Part shown: positions 49,737 through 61,279 of the stretch, in pieces
Layout of the letters: every line of letters starts with the position of its first letter
Numbering within the stretch: the first letter of the stretch is position 1
DNA from: Euonymus europaeus
Taxonomy: Eukaryota > Streptophyta > Magnoliopsida > Celastrales > Celastraceae
Direction of reading: 5' to 3'
DNA length: 64,000 nt
NCBI GenBank assembly: GCA_963580455.1
Contig: OY756960.1
Coordinates: 4,650,001 to 4,714,000 of the forward strand
Position numbers and translations under genes: made by a program
The notes under the pieces: generated by a model
Seen by the model: the letters and a program-made list of their open reading frames with translations, nothing else
Database searches by the model: none
What the model was told of the DNA's origin: nothing

Positions 49737-51025
49737 CATGACTTTTGTACACCATTTAACACTATGTCTCATTTGATGCTATTGAGCATCGATGCTACCT
49801 AATTTCGTGATCAATAGGAATTTCAAGTCGAAGGCAAAAAGAAGTAAGAAGAACTTAAAAGCGGCAGATTGTTTGGTGATGGATCAACCACAAAATTAAA
49901 AGGCAAAAGAATCCAAAGAATTTGTAGATCGATCAACCATTAAAATGTCACAATTGGCAGATTGTTTGACAATCGATCGCTCACTTTGGCGATCAGTTGT
50001 CCATTCACAGGTTGTGATTTTTCACTTCATCAACTGTGCAAATCTTACCCAAATTTAGTGGGACCAATCCAAAACAAGATATCTTTGTATACTAAACGTC
50101 ACTAGGGTTAGGGAAGGTATAAAAGACCATCATGGTTCATTTATTTGACTATCTTTAACCTAGCCACCATTCTCTCAACTCGGAGGAGCTTAAAGAACAT
50201 TGAAGAGGAGAGAGCACCATTCTTCCAGTTTTTCTTGGTTTAATATCTTCCCTTTCTTTGTTGCTATGAATAAATTTAATGTTATTTGTATTGTTCTTGA
50301 TATTATGAGGAACTAATCCTTTCATTAGGGTCCTAATGTAACATAACTTTAAAGGTTCCATGAACTTGGCTTGATAATCTGTTAATTTTTGCATATTATT
50401 GAGTATTTGTGGTTGTACTTAATGCTTTGAAATACTTGATCACCATTTAATTGATATGATGCCTAGACTGAGACCTGAAGTAGGTATCTAGGAATTGCTT
50501 CTTGCCATAGATACCATAAGCCCATGTATTATAGAAATATACGGACAAGCAATCATTATGTGGTTTTCTACCAATTTTAATGAGTTTTTGTCACTTAAAT
50601 CTAAATGTTAGGAATAACCAGGGTTCGTGATAGGAATACTTTCAGTGTAACCAGGAATGGAGCATTGAATAGACAACAGAGACTAATTGTCAATAATTAG
50701 TAGTAATTACGGATTGACAAAATCAAGGAAGTGAAATTGGGTAGGTGACGATAGATTTAGGACCCTAGTGTTTTACTAAGTCAACTAATATAATCTGTCG
50801 CTATTGCTAGGTTGCATCTTATAAAAATGCTTCTTTAGAATCTAATTTCTTGTTACATTGTTGATGTTAGTGTTAAAAATTAACCAATCAACTTATTCAA
50901 TTCTGTAAATAACATTAGTGTTAATCATAACAGATACTCATTAACTTTTAACTCAATACTCGTGTGGATAATAATCTATTCATCATTTTAACAGATAATT
51001 GTGTGCTTGCAAATAAGTCTCGTCA
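49734..51025 (+). mobile_element. LTR-like insertion nested in the MULE
   Basis: Flanked by 'ggtgc' on both sides (49729-49733 and 51026-51030), and interrupting the internal MULE repeat. It ends in CA but starts TA instead of TG, which could be a mutated terminus. A plus-strand TATA-like 'ggtataaaagacc' is at about 50116. No coding sequence is present. Its general design, with a hairpin near the start ('tgatgctattgagcatc'), resembles the solo LTR at 31622-32784. Confidence 0.55.
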
Positions 51026-51492
51026 GGTGCTCCAACACAAATCTAAGAATCAGGAGAACCATGGTAGAGATGGGTGCTCAAACAGAGATGTAAGAATTGG
51101 AAGAGCAATGACGCTCTTTACCCAAGACCTTGTGTAGAACCAGAGATATGCTAGAGAAGAACTTGTTCGGATCCGTTGTAGAAGAAGATTTGAGATTTCT
51201 ATTCATAATTTTTTTTATTTTTCTTAAATCATCTATAATACCAAGTGTCATCATCTTATCGGTTGAAACCAGGTGTCTGCCACATCAAATAACACGTAGG
51301 CCATTTTTGGTTTAAAAAATAGAATAGTTGACTTTTTTTGCCACGTCAAACAATTGACTGAACGAAAATTATCAAAAACCTGCATGTGAAATAATCCGGA
51401 TTATTCGGTGACTAATTTAAAACGCAAGTGACTAAATTATAACACAGGACATCTTTTAGTGACAAAAAAATATAATTTATTCCAGTACTATA

Positions 51493-52830
51493 CTAAAACT
51501 ACATTCCATTTTTGTTGAGTTGAATATTGTAACTTACCTAGTATTTTGATGTGGGGCTAGATCTCGCGTTTGGAATTTACCATATAAGGAGTTATCCCAT
51601 GGTGAGCTGACTCTTCAATGAGTTTCTCGTTCAAAAATAATAATAATTGTATTATTATTGGTAATTAAATTAATAAAATCATAAATGGGTTTCATTAGGG
51701 TATCACTAATACAAAAAATGAATACATAACGATATCATATAAATTTGTCGTTGTCACATTCGATATGAACTTATACTCGAGTCATTTATACTTGAGGACG
51801 AGATAAATTGGGTCAAAGTCGGCACGTGGCCTTAAGAATATTGCTCCTGTGACCCAATTTGATCCCTATAAGCTAAAACCCTAAGTTTGCAGTGTGCGCG
51901 TTTGAGCCTGCAAATTAATCCCAATTTAACCAGATTGGTATATGCATTCAAACATGTTTTTAGAGTCTACATTCTTCTCATATGGTTTCATGTGCAGTAG
52001 AATACGAGTAGAATGAGTGCCAACATTGTTGTTCCAACATTGTTGTCAGTGATGTCTCAGGAGCGAGGGGAAATAATAATGGAAAGCAGAGCAACATGTT
52101 TTCAAGCTGATGAAGGAGTGGTATTGGGTACAAGATCATTTCACATAATTGCAAATGTCACTTTCTATATTGGCTCAAGATCTTTTGAAAATTAGTGATA
52201 CATTGATTATAAGATCTTCATGATTAATATAGGGCATTTGTGACATTTTACAACAACATAGACATGTAACTTAGATCACCTCTCAATGGTTATCCCCTTT
52301 CTTGCAAGGGCTGGTGGACATGGAATCAAGGGTGGTGGGTATTTTCCGACCTTGACTTTTTTTTTTTTTTTTAATATTTATAGCAAAAGTTTTCCTTTTT
52401 ATTTTCAAGGACATGCGAGTAGAAATTTGAAAAACCCTTGTAGGAGTTCTACATAATGAGTTTTGTTGTGAATTGATCTCTCTCTCTCTCTCAAAACCTC
52501 TTCTTCTCACATCCGTCTGTCTCTCACACACCCATACCCTCTTCATTCTCTCGTCTATCTCTCTCTCTCACACCCTAGCAAAACTCAATATCTTAACGGT
52601 TACAAACTCCCGCATAATTTTAGGAACTCATTCTCTCTCCTCTCGAAGTTCATAAATATGCGAATTAAATATGAGGTCGCAAAAATTTTAACCCCATCTG
52701 CAACCTCCTTTGGCTTGACGAAAATGGAGAAATTGATAAGCATTTGTTGATATGCACTCTATTAGGAACTCTATTGGAGATGCCCTTATAAGATTACTTA
52801 AATGAGTGTTTTGATTATTTGATTTTGTTA
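51493..52830. other. Intergenic, with a dispersed-repeat copy and a TC microsatellite
   Basis: 51690-51850 resembles the 41325-41900 repeat. (TC)n runs lie at 52471-52492 and 52556-52568. A 60-codon ORF at 52013-52195 has no recognisable domain and is not called a gene. Confidence 0.5.
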
Positions 52831-52869
52831 TTAGAACAACCGCAACAATACAAATTTATTGGCTTATTA

Positions 52870-53470
52870 AAATTACATATCGGGTCTCATCTCCACTATA
52901 TAAAAAGTCAAAGACATATACTCACCCACATGAACAAAACATGCATATCAATATAGTCAAATCAGTAACACACAAATCCTTATATATTTTCTCCTCTTAA
53001 TATTTGCAAATTATCTACTGTTTCATTTCACCATCCATCCTCCAACAAAACTACATCAAAATCAATATTGGATCTCACATTTTTTACAACAAGTCAAGTC
53101 ACATATTCATCCGCACCACCAAAACACATATATCAATACAACCACATCAGCAAATTACATCTTCTAATACGGTCATATCAACAAAACACACACATTCCTT
53201 TTTTTTAAATAGAGATATTTTATTTCATAAAGAGAAGAAGAACAGCCCTTCTCCGGGGCTTACAAAGGGGGAACTAAAGCCTAACCCTTCAAAGAGATAA
53301 TAAACATAAGAGATCAATTTTCAAGAACTGAAACAAAAAGAAATCCACACTACTTCCTAATTCTAAGCCCAAGAAGATCCATTTTATCTATTTCAATGAA
53401 ACCTTTAACTTTGGAAACCTAAACACACATTCTCATACATTATTCATTCTCCCTATAATTTTAGGGTTGC
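52870..53470. repeat. Dispersed repeat, copy 2, interrupted
   Basis: Shares 'tttcaccatccatcc', 'acaagtcaagtca', 'catcagca' and 'acattctcatacatta' with the repeat at 43060-43430, in the same order. An insertion splits it at 53198-53422. Confidence 0.7.
53198..53422 (-). mobile_element. Short retroinsertion, probable LINE 3' end
   Basis: 225 bp, with a poly-T at its left end ('cctttttttt', i.e. poly-A on the minus strand) and a direct repeat 'acacacattc' on both sides (53188-53197 and 53423-53432). The uninterrupted copy of the host repeat at about 43350 confirms the insertion point. The sequence just inside ('gaagaagaacagcccttctcc' region) looks like the end of a plant LINE, by inference. Confidence 0.7.
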
Positions 53471-53879
53471 ATTTGCTCTTAGCATTGCATTGGAGATGCT
53501 AATATTGGTTGTGGTAAAATTATGAAGTTAAAACGTGTTCTCGAAAGCAATCTACCCTCAAGTCCAGGGAATTTTTACAGAGTCATCCAATAGATCTTCT
53601 GGCATTTCAATCGCATGCTATTTAAGAGTTTTCTTATCCTTTTTAAAAATATATATATATTTATTGTTGAAGGCAACTGTCTGTGCATTGAAATGATACT
53701 CAGCTGGTTTTGAAACAAGTGGAATATTAGTGGAGGATGAATTAGTAATTTGGTAAAAGGAGTTGTCAATCAATCAGCACAAAACACAAAAAAGTCCAAA
53801 AGGGTGAAGAAACAAAATCATGTTATATTCCTCCTGCGTCATTTTTTATTTCTTTTATTTTACCCCCAAATAATTAGTA

Positions 53880-54505
53880 GGGTGCTCGGGATCTGGTCTA
53901 GTTTAGGGTCATAATTTTTTTTTTTTAAAAATCATAAATGCATAGTATTTGATTTAATGTATTTAAATATATTTTTGTTTAAAACAAAAACTAAATTCTT
54001 CGTGATGAAAAATATATGTATGTCTTGAATTTATATTTGGTGATATATAATTGTTATGTATTTTTTATGTAAAATTTAATTTTGAATAAAAAATGCATTA
54101 TTAAATTGGTTAATCTAAATATTATTTATTTATAAAAAATTAAAAAATAATTTCTTATTCTCAAAATGAAATTTTTACCAACAAATCCTACAGTAATGTC
54201 ATTTTTAGTCATTAAATTTTTTATTCTATTTTAAAAAATCATGAATATGTTTTGATATAGATTACAAATTTAACAGTATATTTTTTGTTCCGAATAAAAA
54301 TTAAATGTATGAAACATTGAATATAAATTGGAAACAATCTCTCTTTTTTACATTCGATTTGATTTTCTTTTGGCACAAAAAATATACCATGAGATTCGTA
54401 AGTTCGATCAAAATAAATTAATGATTTTTTAAATTAAAATATAATTTTTAATGACTACAGAATCCCACTCTAAAAATTTTACAGACCTCGAGCACTTATA
54501 GTGGG
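53880..54505. mobile_element. Possible MITE
   Basis: The left end 'gggtgctcgggatctgg' and the right end 'acagacctcgagcac' are imperfect inverted copies, with a very AT-rich interior that has no ORF. No target duplication was found, so this is only a candidate. Confidence 0.3.
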
Positions 54506-54849
54506 CCCTAGTGTAATAACATTACACAGAGTAGGCCCCAGCCACTTCAATTAGTGTCTGCTTTATCCTGTCTCAATCACTCTCTCTAAAACTCATCACT
54601 GTCAACGTCTTTCTATTTTACCTCAAAAAACCTCTCTATAGGAGCTGGTAGGGCTAGAAACTGAGTTGTTCCCACCTTTTCCTGGAAAAAATATCTGCCA
54701 GACCCCTCAAATATTGTTTTCATCATAACCCTTTCATGGTTAAATTCTAGGATTGATCAAAAACCCATATTTAGATTCAAACAACATAAAAAGAAAAAAG
54801 AAAAAGACCCTGATTGGGTATACCTAGCTACCCCTAGTCTTCTTTTTCC

Positions 54850-55008
54850 TCTTACTTATATACTCACACATTGTCCTCTCCACTCCTTCTCCTTCTCCTT
54901 CTCCTTCTCCTTCTCTCCATCCCTTTCTCCTGTAGAAACACTGCACCATTTACAGTGTTGCAGATGTTCATCGGATCGGTTATTTAATAGAATTGTCAAG
55001 AATTTTTC
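54850..55008 (+). promoter_or_regulatory. Probable core promoter and 5' UTR of the ALOG gene
   Basis: A TATA-like 'cttatatactc' at about 54855 is followed by a (CTCCTT)n pyrimidine tract at 54884-54915, common in plant 5' UTRs, and then the ATG at 55009. A 'gtgggccc' TCP-type site lies further upstream at about 54502. Assignments are from motif position only. Confidence 0.45.
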
Positions 55009-55650
55009 ATGGATTCAGTTGATCAGAACTTCGACACTAGTTCCATTATTCCGAACCCTATGAATTCTCCTCCAACCATCACCACCGCCTTGAGTAGTGC
55101 TAATACCATAGGCAGCGGGGTCGTCGTCGGCTCATCCTCCGCCTCGACATCACCTACGACACTAAGTCGCTACGAGAGCCAGAAGCGGCGAGACTGGAAC
55201 ACATTCGGACAGTACCTCCGCAATCACCGGCCCCCGCTGTCGCCCTCCCGCTGCAGCGGGGCCCACGTGCTGGAGTTCCTACGCTACTTGGATCAATTCG
55301 GGAAGACTAAGGTGCACACGCACCTCTGCCCTTTCTTCGGGCATCCAAACCCGCCCGCCCCATGCCCGTGCCCGCTCCGCCAAGCTTGGGGCAGTCTGGA
55401 CGCGCTCATAGGGCGACTCCGTGCCGCGTTTGAGGAACACGGAGGCAGGCCTGAGGTGAACCCGTTCGGTGCCAGGGCAATTAGGCTTTATCTCCGTGAG
55501 GTTCGGGAGTCGCAGGCCAAAGCCAGAGGAATTAGTTATGAGAAGAAGAAGCGAAAGAGACCTCCACAGCAGAACCAGCAGTCACAAGCTGCGGCTGCTG
55601 CAGTGTTGATGCCACCTCCTAATAATGCTAATGCTAGTGCAACCCAGTAA
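55009..55650 (+). CDS. ALOG-domain protein (LSH family transcription regulator)
   Basis: A 213-residue protein from a single exon, intact, and much GC-richer than its surroundings. A Ser/Thr-rich, disordered N-terminus (1-53) precedes the ALOG domain (about 54-182): '[18 protein letters not shown]', then '[20 protein letters not shown]', a Cys/His-containing zinc-ribbon-like insert ('[20 protein letters not shown]') and '[20 protein letters not shown]'. A basic nuclear localisation signal 'KKKRKR' follows the domain, and the C-terminus is Gln/Ala-rich. Plant family members are nuclear DNA-binding factors that act at organ boundaries and in meristem and light responses; which member this is cannot be decided here, though LSH3/LSH4 is a reasonable guess. 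Confidence 0.96.
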   Translation: MDSVDQNFDTSSIIPNPMNSPPTITTALSSANTIGSGVVVGSSSASTSPTTLSRYESQKRRDWNTFGQYLRNHRPPLSPSRCSGAHVLEFLRYLDQFGKTKVHTHLCPFFGHPNPPAPCPCPLRQAWGSLDALIGRLRAAFEEHGGRPEVNPFGARAIRLYLREVRESQAKARGISYEKKKRKRPPQQNQQSQAAAAAVLMPPPNNANASATQ

Positions 55651-57249
55651 GCACTACTTAATCACCAAACTGTGCACCCAATATTTATATATAAGTCATG
55701 TTATATTTATCTTTATTGATTAATTATGCGCATTAGGGTTTATTATTGCATTTTCTCTGCTTAATTATGAAAGTTGTGAACAACTTGACTTGAATATTCG
55801 CGGGTAATTAATGATTATTAAGTATGCGTTTTCCTCAATTAATATACTCGTACTTGCTAGTAACTAGTAGTGTTGTGGTGGTAGATTTTGGAGATCATGG
55901 TTGTTCACTGTCTTGTTCTGGGTTTCTGTCTTGTATATGGTATTGGCAAATCAATCAGGCGCTAAAATAAAGGGAGTTGCAGGTGTAGCTTTTCACAGAT
56001 GATATCAGATTTGACAAGCATTATATATATATAATACACACATATTTATTACTTTAGACTGCATGTGTATTTATTTTTTGGTAGCTTTTATGATTTAATA
56101 TTATTTTTTTTGCTGTTATAATTTGAAGAAATTGAGAATAAATATAAGTGATTGAAAAGTAGAAGAGGAGGTGAAAAGAATTTAAGCTCTATCCAATTGA
56201 GATATTACATTTTGTAATTCAGTGTGTGAACTTAGAAGATCATGAAGAGTTGAAATACATAGAGAGAAGAGAGAGAAAAATTGAAAGGGATGAGAAAAAT
56301 AATAAGTGAGCTAGGGAGAATAGAAGAAGGAGGTGACAGAAGTTATATCAATAATCCACTTGAGGTACTGTTCACGCCGTAGCTAAGGCCCTCGTGACTA
56401 TCCTTCAAAAGTCGTATATAGTGTTTTAGGTTGAGCTTACACTTATAAACATCTTTGACTTGTAAAAAATTGATGTGAGATTTTTTACAAATCTTAACAT
56501 TTTACCCCACTAGTGATCAAGTGGGTTCGGTCATACAAGACCCAATAAGTAGACTATTTGTGATGTTATTAGGATCGAGTCTATCATCTGATACTATATT
56601 ATATGTGATGTTATTGCAATTATGTTATTGGGATCGAAACCTCTAGTATTTGACGTTAGGCTCACATTTATAAACTAAATTATCAACTGTCAACAAATCG
56701 ATGAGAGAAGTTCATAAGTATTTAACATTTTGTTACTTTTGCTCACTTTGAAGTCATATATATATAACATAGACTAGCTAGTTTTAGTACAAGTGCCTAG
56801 TGCTACGAAACTAAATATTAGAAATTATATTAGGCATTAGACCAACATATTGGTACCAATGTGAGAGGATATTATATCAGCCAGATAGGATATTTATATC
56901 AGCAAGATAGGATATTAGGCTTGAAAATAGTGTTCTATGTGGGAGTACTTGAACGGAAACATTGTTGTCTTAGGAAGAAATCCAATTTAGGGTTTGATTC
57001 ATATATACCACATCTGACACCCCTAATTGATCTGCAGCATGTCATACCGGTCTTGGATGTTCCCTAACATTAAGTTTAATCAAAAGACCAACATCACATC
57101 AACCCTATTCAACACTCAGTCGTTTTAGTTACTCCTTCACTAAACACATGCATGCCTAACAGCATCTAGATCGATTCTTGCATAAAAGAAAATTACCTTT
57201 CACCGTCTGTCACATATAAGCTACTACATACATCAAGAGGTGTGTATAT

Positions 57250-57299
<50 letters not shown>

Positions 57300-58021
57300 C
57301 TATGGTGCATACATCATGCATGTGTTAAATTAGTTGCAACAACAGAGAAATTTCGTATTCGTCCTTGACTGAGAGCTTTGTTCTATGATCTATATCTAGG
57401 CTATAACATATATATAGAGGAATGTTTATTAATTACATGACTACGCCATGACTAATAATTATGTATAAATCATATATCAAACATTCTTCCGGGGCGGCCA
57501 TACTTATATTGTCTTTTCTCATTTTAATTAGAACCAACATGATCATCTGAGCATATAATGGATAAAATCATTTGCATTCTTGGGTGGAAAGACATTATAA
57601 TTTGTGTTTTGATTGCCTATGATAATTGTTAGAGGAGAATTAATCAATGCTTTAAATGATTATGTCGATGGGAAATTATCCGTGAAATTTGTTAATCTTA
57701 TTTTGTTAAAATTTCTCTAATATACTCCTAAATTATTTCCTATATATAGGATCAAGTAGGTAGTAAAACTTTATCTCTTGCAATGTAGTGTTAATGTCAT
57801 CACTTTTTGGGCTGCAGACACATTATGTGTTGTGTTGTGTCCTTCAAGAAATTAACAAAAAAGACTGCATCATGATTAATGTAATTTGATATTATATATC
57901 TTCGATTGATTACTTGTGCACAATCTTTTCTTTTTTTGTCTTTGGTTGATTGAGAATATATTGAGGAAGTTAACTTGTAGGAACGAAAACATATACTTGA
58001 TACCTATGTTGTTTTACTTTG

Positions 58022-58054
<33 letters not shown>

Positions 58055-58664
58055 GCATGTGTGTGTCTATACATATATATATATATATATCTATATATAT
58101 ATATAGATATACATATATATATATGTATAGATTTGTGCAATACTGCTGTATCCTCATGGAAGAAGAGATTTCTAGCGATGAATTAATATGACTTAGTTTA
58201 TTAGATGTTACCTCACTGTGATGCTTGTTAATTAATTCATTTTTCGTTAATTATTTATATGGTCTTCTAGATGGGAAGCTATATATATATATATTTGACG
58301 GAGAATATTTGCAAATATTTCTGTGAGATAGTGGCGAAGAAAATAAATTGAGGGACTTTGGTTAATGGTGGAGTGAGAAATTTGTAAGAGAGGGAAAAGA
58401 TTGACAGGGTTTATGAGTGGAGGACCCTGGGTAGGATGACATGGGCTGTCGCCCAAGGCCTCCTAGACCGCTAGGGCCCATGTTTTCTTTTCAAAAGAAA
58501 ATATTAGTATATAGCAGTCCGAAATTCATTTAATCACCAATTGAGATTGAGAAAAGTTAGCCCAAAATAAGTAATTTTGTTAAAAAAAGTTTTGCTGTGA
58601 GATTTAACTTTAGAATTAAATGTGTGACCCTCACATATGCAAGATATTTAATTTTATAATTAAA
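55651..58664. other. 3' flank of the ALOG gene, with microsatellites
   Basis: AT-rich and non-coding. (TA)n-(GT)n lies at about 57258-57299 and long (TA)n tracts at 58034-58125 and 58281-58295. An ORF at 57916-58191 is only a translation of the TA repeat. No other gene was recognised. Confidence 0.6.
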
Positions 58665-58677
58665 AGTTTAACGTAGC

Positions 58678-58904
58678 AAACCAACATGGATTTGTGTGAG
58701 TAGTTTCGACGCTCTCATCCATTAAAGAGAGGTCGGGGTTCGATCCCCACTCTCGTACGGAGAATCCTATTGGTCAGCACTTTATCCCTTAATTGGGCCG
58801 GTCCGGTGCGAGCGAGGATTAGTCTGGGTGTGATAGGGGCCTAAAAGTAACTCCCACAGTTGGGGCCCACCCAGGACAGCTAGTGAGAGATAAAAAAAAA
58901 AGAG
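58678..58904 (+). mobile_element. tRNA-derived SINE
   Basis: Carries a pol III B-box ('ggttcgatccc', 58738-58748) and a following body ('agaatcctattggtcagcac', 'tttatccctt', 'gggccggtccggtgcg') resembling known plant SINEs. It ends in an A-run (58892-58901). Imperfect 13 bp direct repeats flank it: 'agtttaacgtagc' (58665-58677) and 'agtttaaagtaac' (58905-58917). The A-box is weak. Confidence 0.8.
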
Positions 58905-58917
58905 AGTTTAAAGTAAC

Positions 58918-59943
58918 ATATTACTTGAAGAAGTAAAAACGCATATTGAAGAACTAAACCATTACAAATAAAGAGATGTTGATTTTTCAAATGCATGGAT
59001 TGTATATCAAATATTATTTATTATTCAAATAACAATAGCCTCTATAGAGAGAAAATTTTCAAAGTTCAAGTTTATAAAATTATATTTCCAATTCATCATG
59101 CCACCAGAAAGATTATATTTGCACTGTTGTCTATTGAAAATCATTTGATGGAAAAAGTTGATTATATAAACGGAATTGATAATTTTACATCTCGAAATGT
59201 TAGAAGATTCATATTTATACAACATCTAATTTTTTTTAAAGGATTCTCTTTTTAAGAGTTAGGTCAAGACCTCTAAATACTCGAGTAGGCCATTAGCTCT
59301 CGAGCTCAACGTCCTTGAAATCATTTTTTGGACATTGGATTTTAAGAATTAGAATTTTATGACTAAATTTATATGAAATAATTTTATTTTTGAATTTTCT
59401 TCCAAAAATTGAGTGGTTGACTCTTAAATTAAAATATAATTATATACAGAGTCTAATTTTTTATAAGGAAAAAATATATGGGGGCTTGAGCCCCATTGAT
59501 AGGCGTGGATCCTCCACTGCTGGCAGGGACGCAGGGTTTTCTGTTTGCATGCTCGATAAAATAAACTTGCTTAATGAAGAGGACAGATTAAGGTGATTGG
59601 GATGGTGAGATTTTATGAATTATGCCTATCAAGTTGTCTTTTAGAAATCATACCACAATTTGAAAATTTATGGATTTTTTTTTCAAATGTTATTTTTTAA
59701 TCGAAAACGACACTATATAAACACTTAAATTACATTTTTTAATCTCTTTTTGACATTCAATTTAATTTTTAATAGGAAAAAATATAAATTTGAAAAAATA
59801 TTGATTTCTTATTATTATACGTGTTTTCTTTCTTTTATAATTTAACCATTTATAAAAAATAATAAACCATATATAGAAAACTTTTGAAAAAACCAATTTT
59901 CAATAGATAAAATGAAATATAAAATAAAATTTCAAAAAAATAA
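58918..59943. other. AT-rich intergenic sequence
   Basis: No gene recognised. Short ORFs overlap on both strands and have no domain. 59650-59940 resembles other AT-rich repeats at 34700 and 54200. Confidence 0.4.
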
Positions 59944-59945
59944 TA

Positions 59946-60181
59946 CTCCCTCCGTCCCATTTTAATTGTCATTTATTTCTTTTTGAGATGTCCCGAAATA
60001 CATGTCACTTCAATTAATGAAAATTATTTTTTCTCATTTTATCCTTAATTTAAAAAGCTCAACAATTAATTCAATAATCATGCACATTATAAATAAGAAT
60101 ATAAAAATTAAATTGAAAAGAAATTAAATATTTTCTTAAACTGTGAAAAAATGAATTAGACAATTAAAATGTAACTTGGAG
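59946..60181. mobile_element. Stowaway-type MITE
   Basis: Starts with the classic 'CTCCCTCCGTCCC' terminus, preceded by TA, and ends 'acttggag' followed by TA. The matching inner repeats 'attttaattgtc' and 'gacaattaaaat' are inverted copies. 236 bp, AT-rich, non-coding: typical for Tc1/mariner-derived Stowaway MITEs. Confidence 0.85.
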
Positions 60182-61279
60182 TAAAAAACAATAATCCATG
60201 AAAATATGTTGGAGAATTTCGCCTGTCACTTCCAGTTGACGAATCCGCTTTGTGTGGGGCCGATGTAACATGTGCTTTCGTACCATTCTGTCGGCGTAAA
60301 CGGGACAAACCTTCAGTTCCATCAATGGGTCATCCCAACTTGGTTTGCCACGTGTCTTCATCTGGTCGGTCGTCACAAGATGACGGTGAAGGACTGCGGA
60401 GGACAGCAGGTGGGGATGACAATGGACGGCGTAAGACGTACTAGCAATGGTTATGGGTTATGGCACCGACAGACATACATATTGATATTTCTTACCATAT
60501 TTTCTAGGTCAAATATTTGCACACGACTATTATTTAATATCACTCATTTATTTTTAAATTCAACATCAAAAATGGAATGTTATTCATGATATCTTTTCGG
60601 TAGTTCTAAAAACATACAAAAGTCATAAATAATTTATGTGTCATTCTAGTTGGCATGTTGAGTCAGTAAATTCAAATAAAATAATTTGAAATCGGAGATT
60701 TGACTTTGGAGATTAACCCATCTGACATTAATCAATGTAATATCTCGAAAATCGCAAAAAATCTAGTTTCAATACAAAATTGGGAGCGCTAGGTAGCCCA
60801 CACTTAAATGGTTCATGGTTGCCCATGTATATGTGGCAGATGACAGTACATTTTTGAAAAAAAAATAACGGCTCATAAATCAAGACTGACCTGAAGGAGG
60901 GAAAACGAGACCTCATCTCTCTTCTAACTCAGGATTCGACTTTTCGAAACAGAGAACAATGAGACCATCTCATTTCCACCTTTCCGGTGTGACGAAAAAT
61001 ATGGCGGATACGAGGTTTATTTGGTCATAAGCTGAATCATGTTTTCGTCACCAAAACAGAACAAGAAATCAGAAGGAGAGCTTCATCCGTCAGGCGATTC
61101 CGAGTACAGGAAACCCTACCTCGTTCTTTACCCTTTGACAGTGCTCTCAATTCCTAGTTGAGGCTTGCATATTGAACAAAGGTATTCCATTGTTTATAGT
61201 CCTCCATGAAATAATTGATGATTTAAGCATTGTAATAGTTGAGAAGTCATTTGTTTCACTGGAATAAGAAAATCGAAAT
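60182..61279. other. Region upstream of the Ulp1-like pseudogene
   Basis: No protein domain recognised. Sequence around 60240-60450 is GC-richer and has a 'cacgtgtc' G-box-like word, but overlapping ORFs on both strands show no clear gene. Confidence 0.4.

Larger units (their letters stand above)
48781..51483. mobile_element. Mutator-like element (non-autonomous MULE) with long TIRs
   Basis: The two ends are long inverted repeats of about 100 bp: 'ggataaattatatttttgg' on the left and 'tataatttattcc' on the right, with inner parts around 'tttaatcactcgcgtttcaaattagtcacc' and its complement near 51410. They are flanked by 'agtattata' (48772-48780) and 'agtactata' (51484-51492), a 9 bp target duplication with one change. 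Long TIRs plus a 9 bp duplication are diagnostic of Mutator-type elements. No transposase is present. The interior carries a 316 bp tandem duplication and a nested LTR-like insertion. Confidence 0.85.

Noticed and set aside
57916..58191. 91-codon ORF rich in Ile and Tyr
   Set aside because: Translation of a TA microsatellite.
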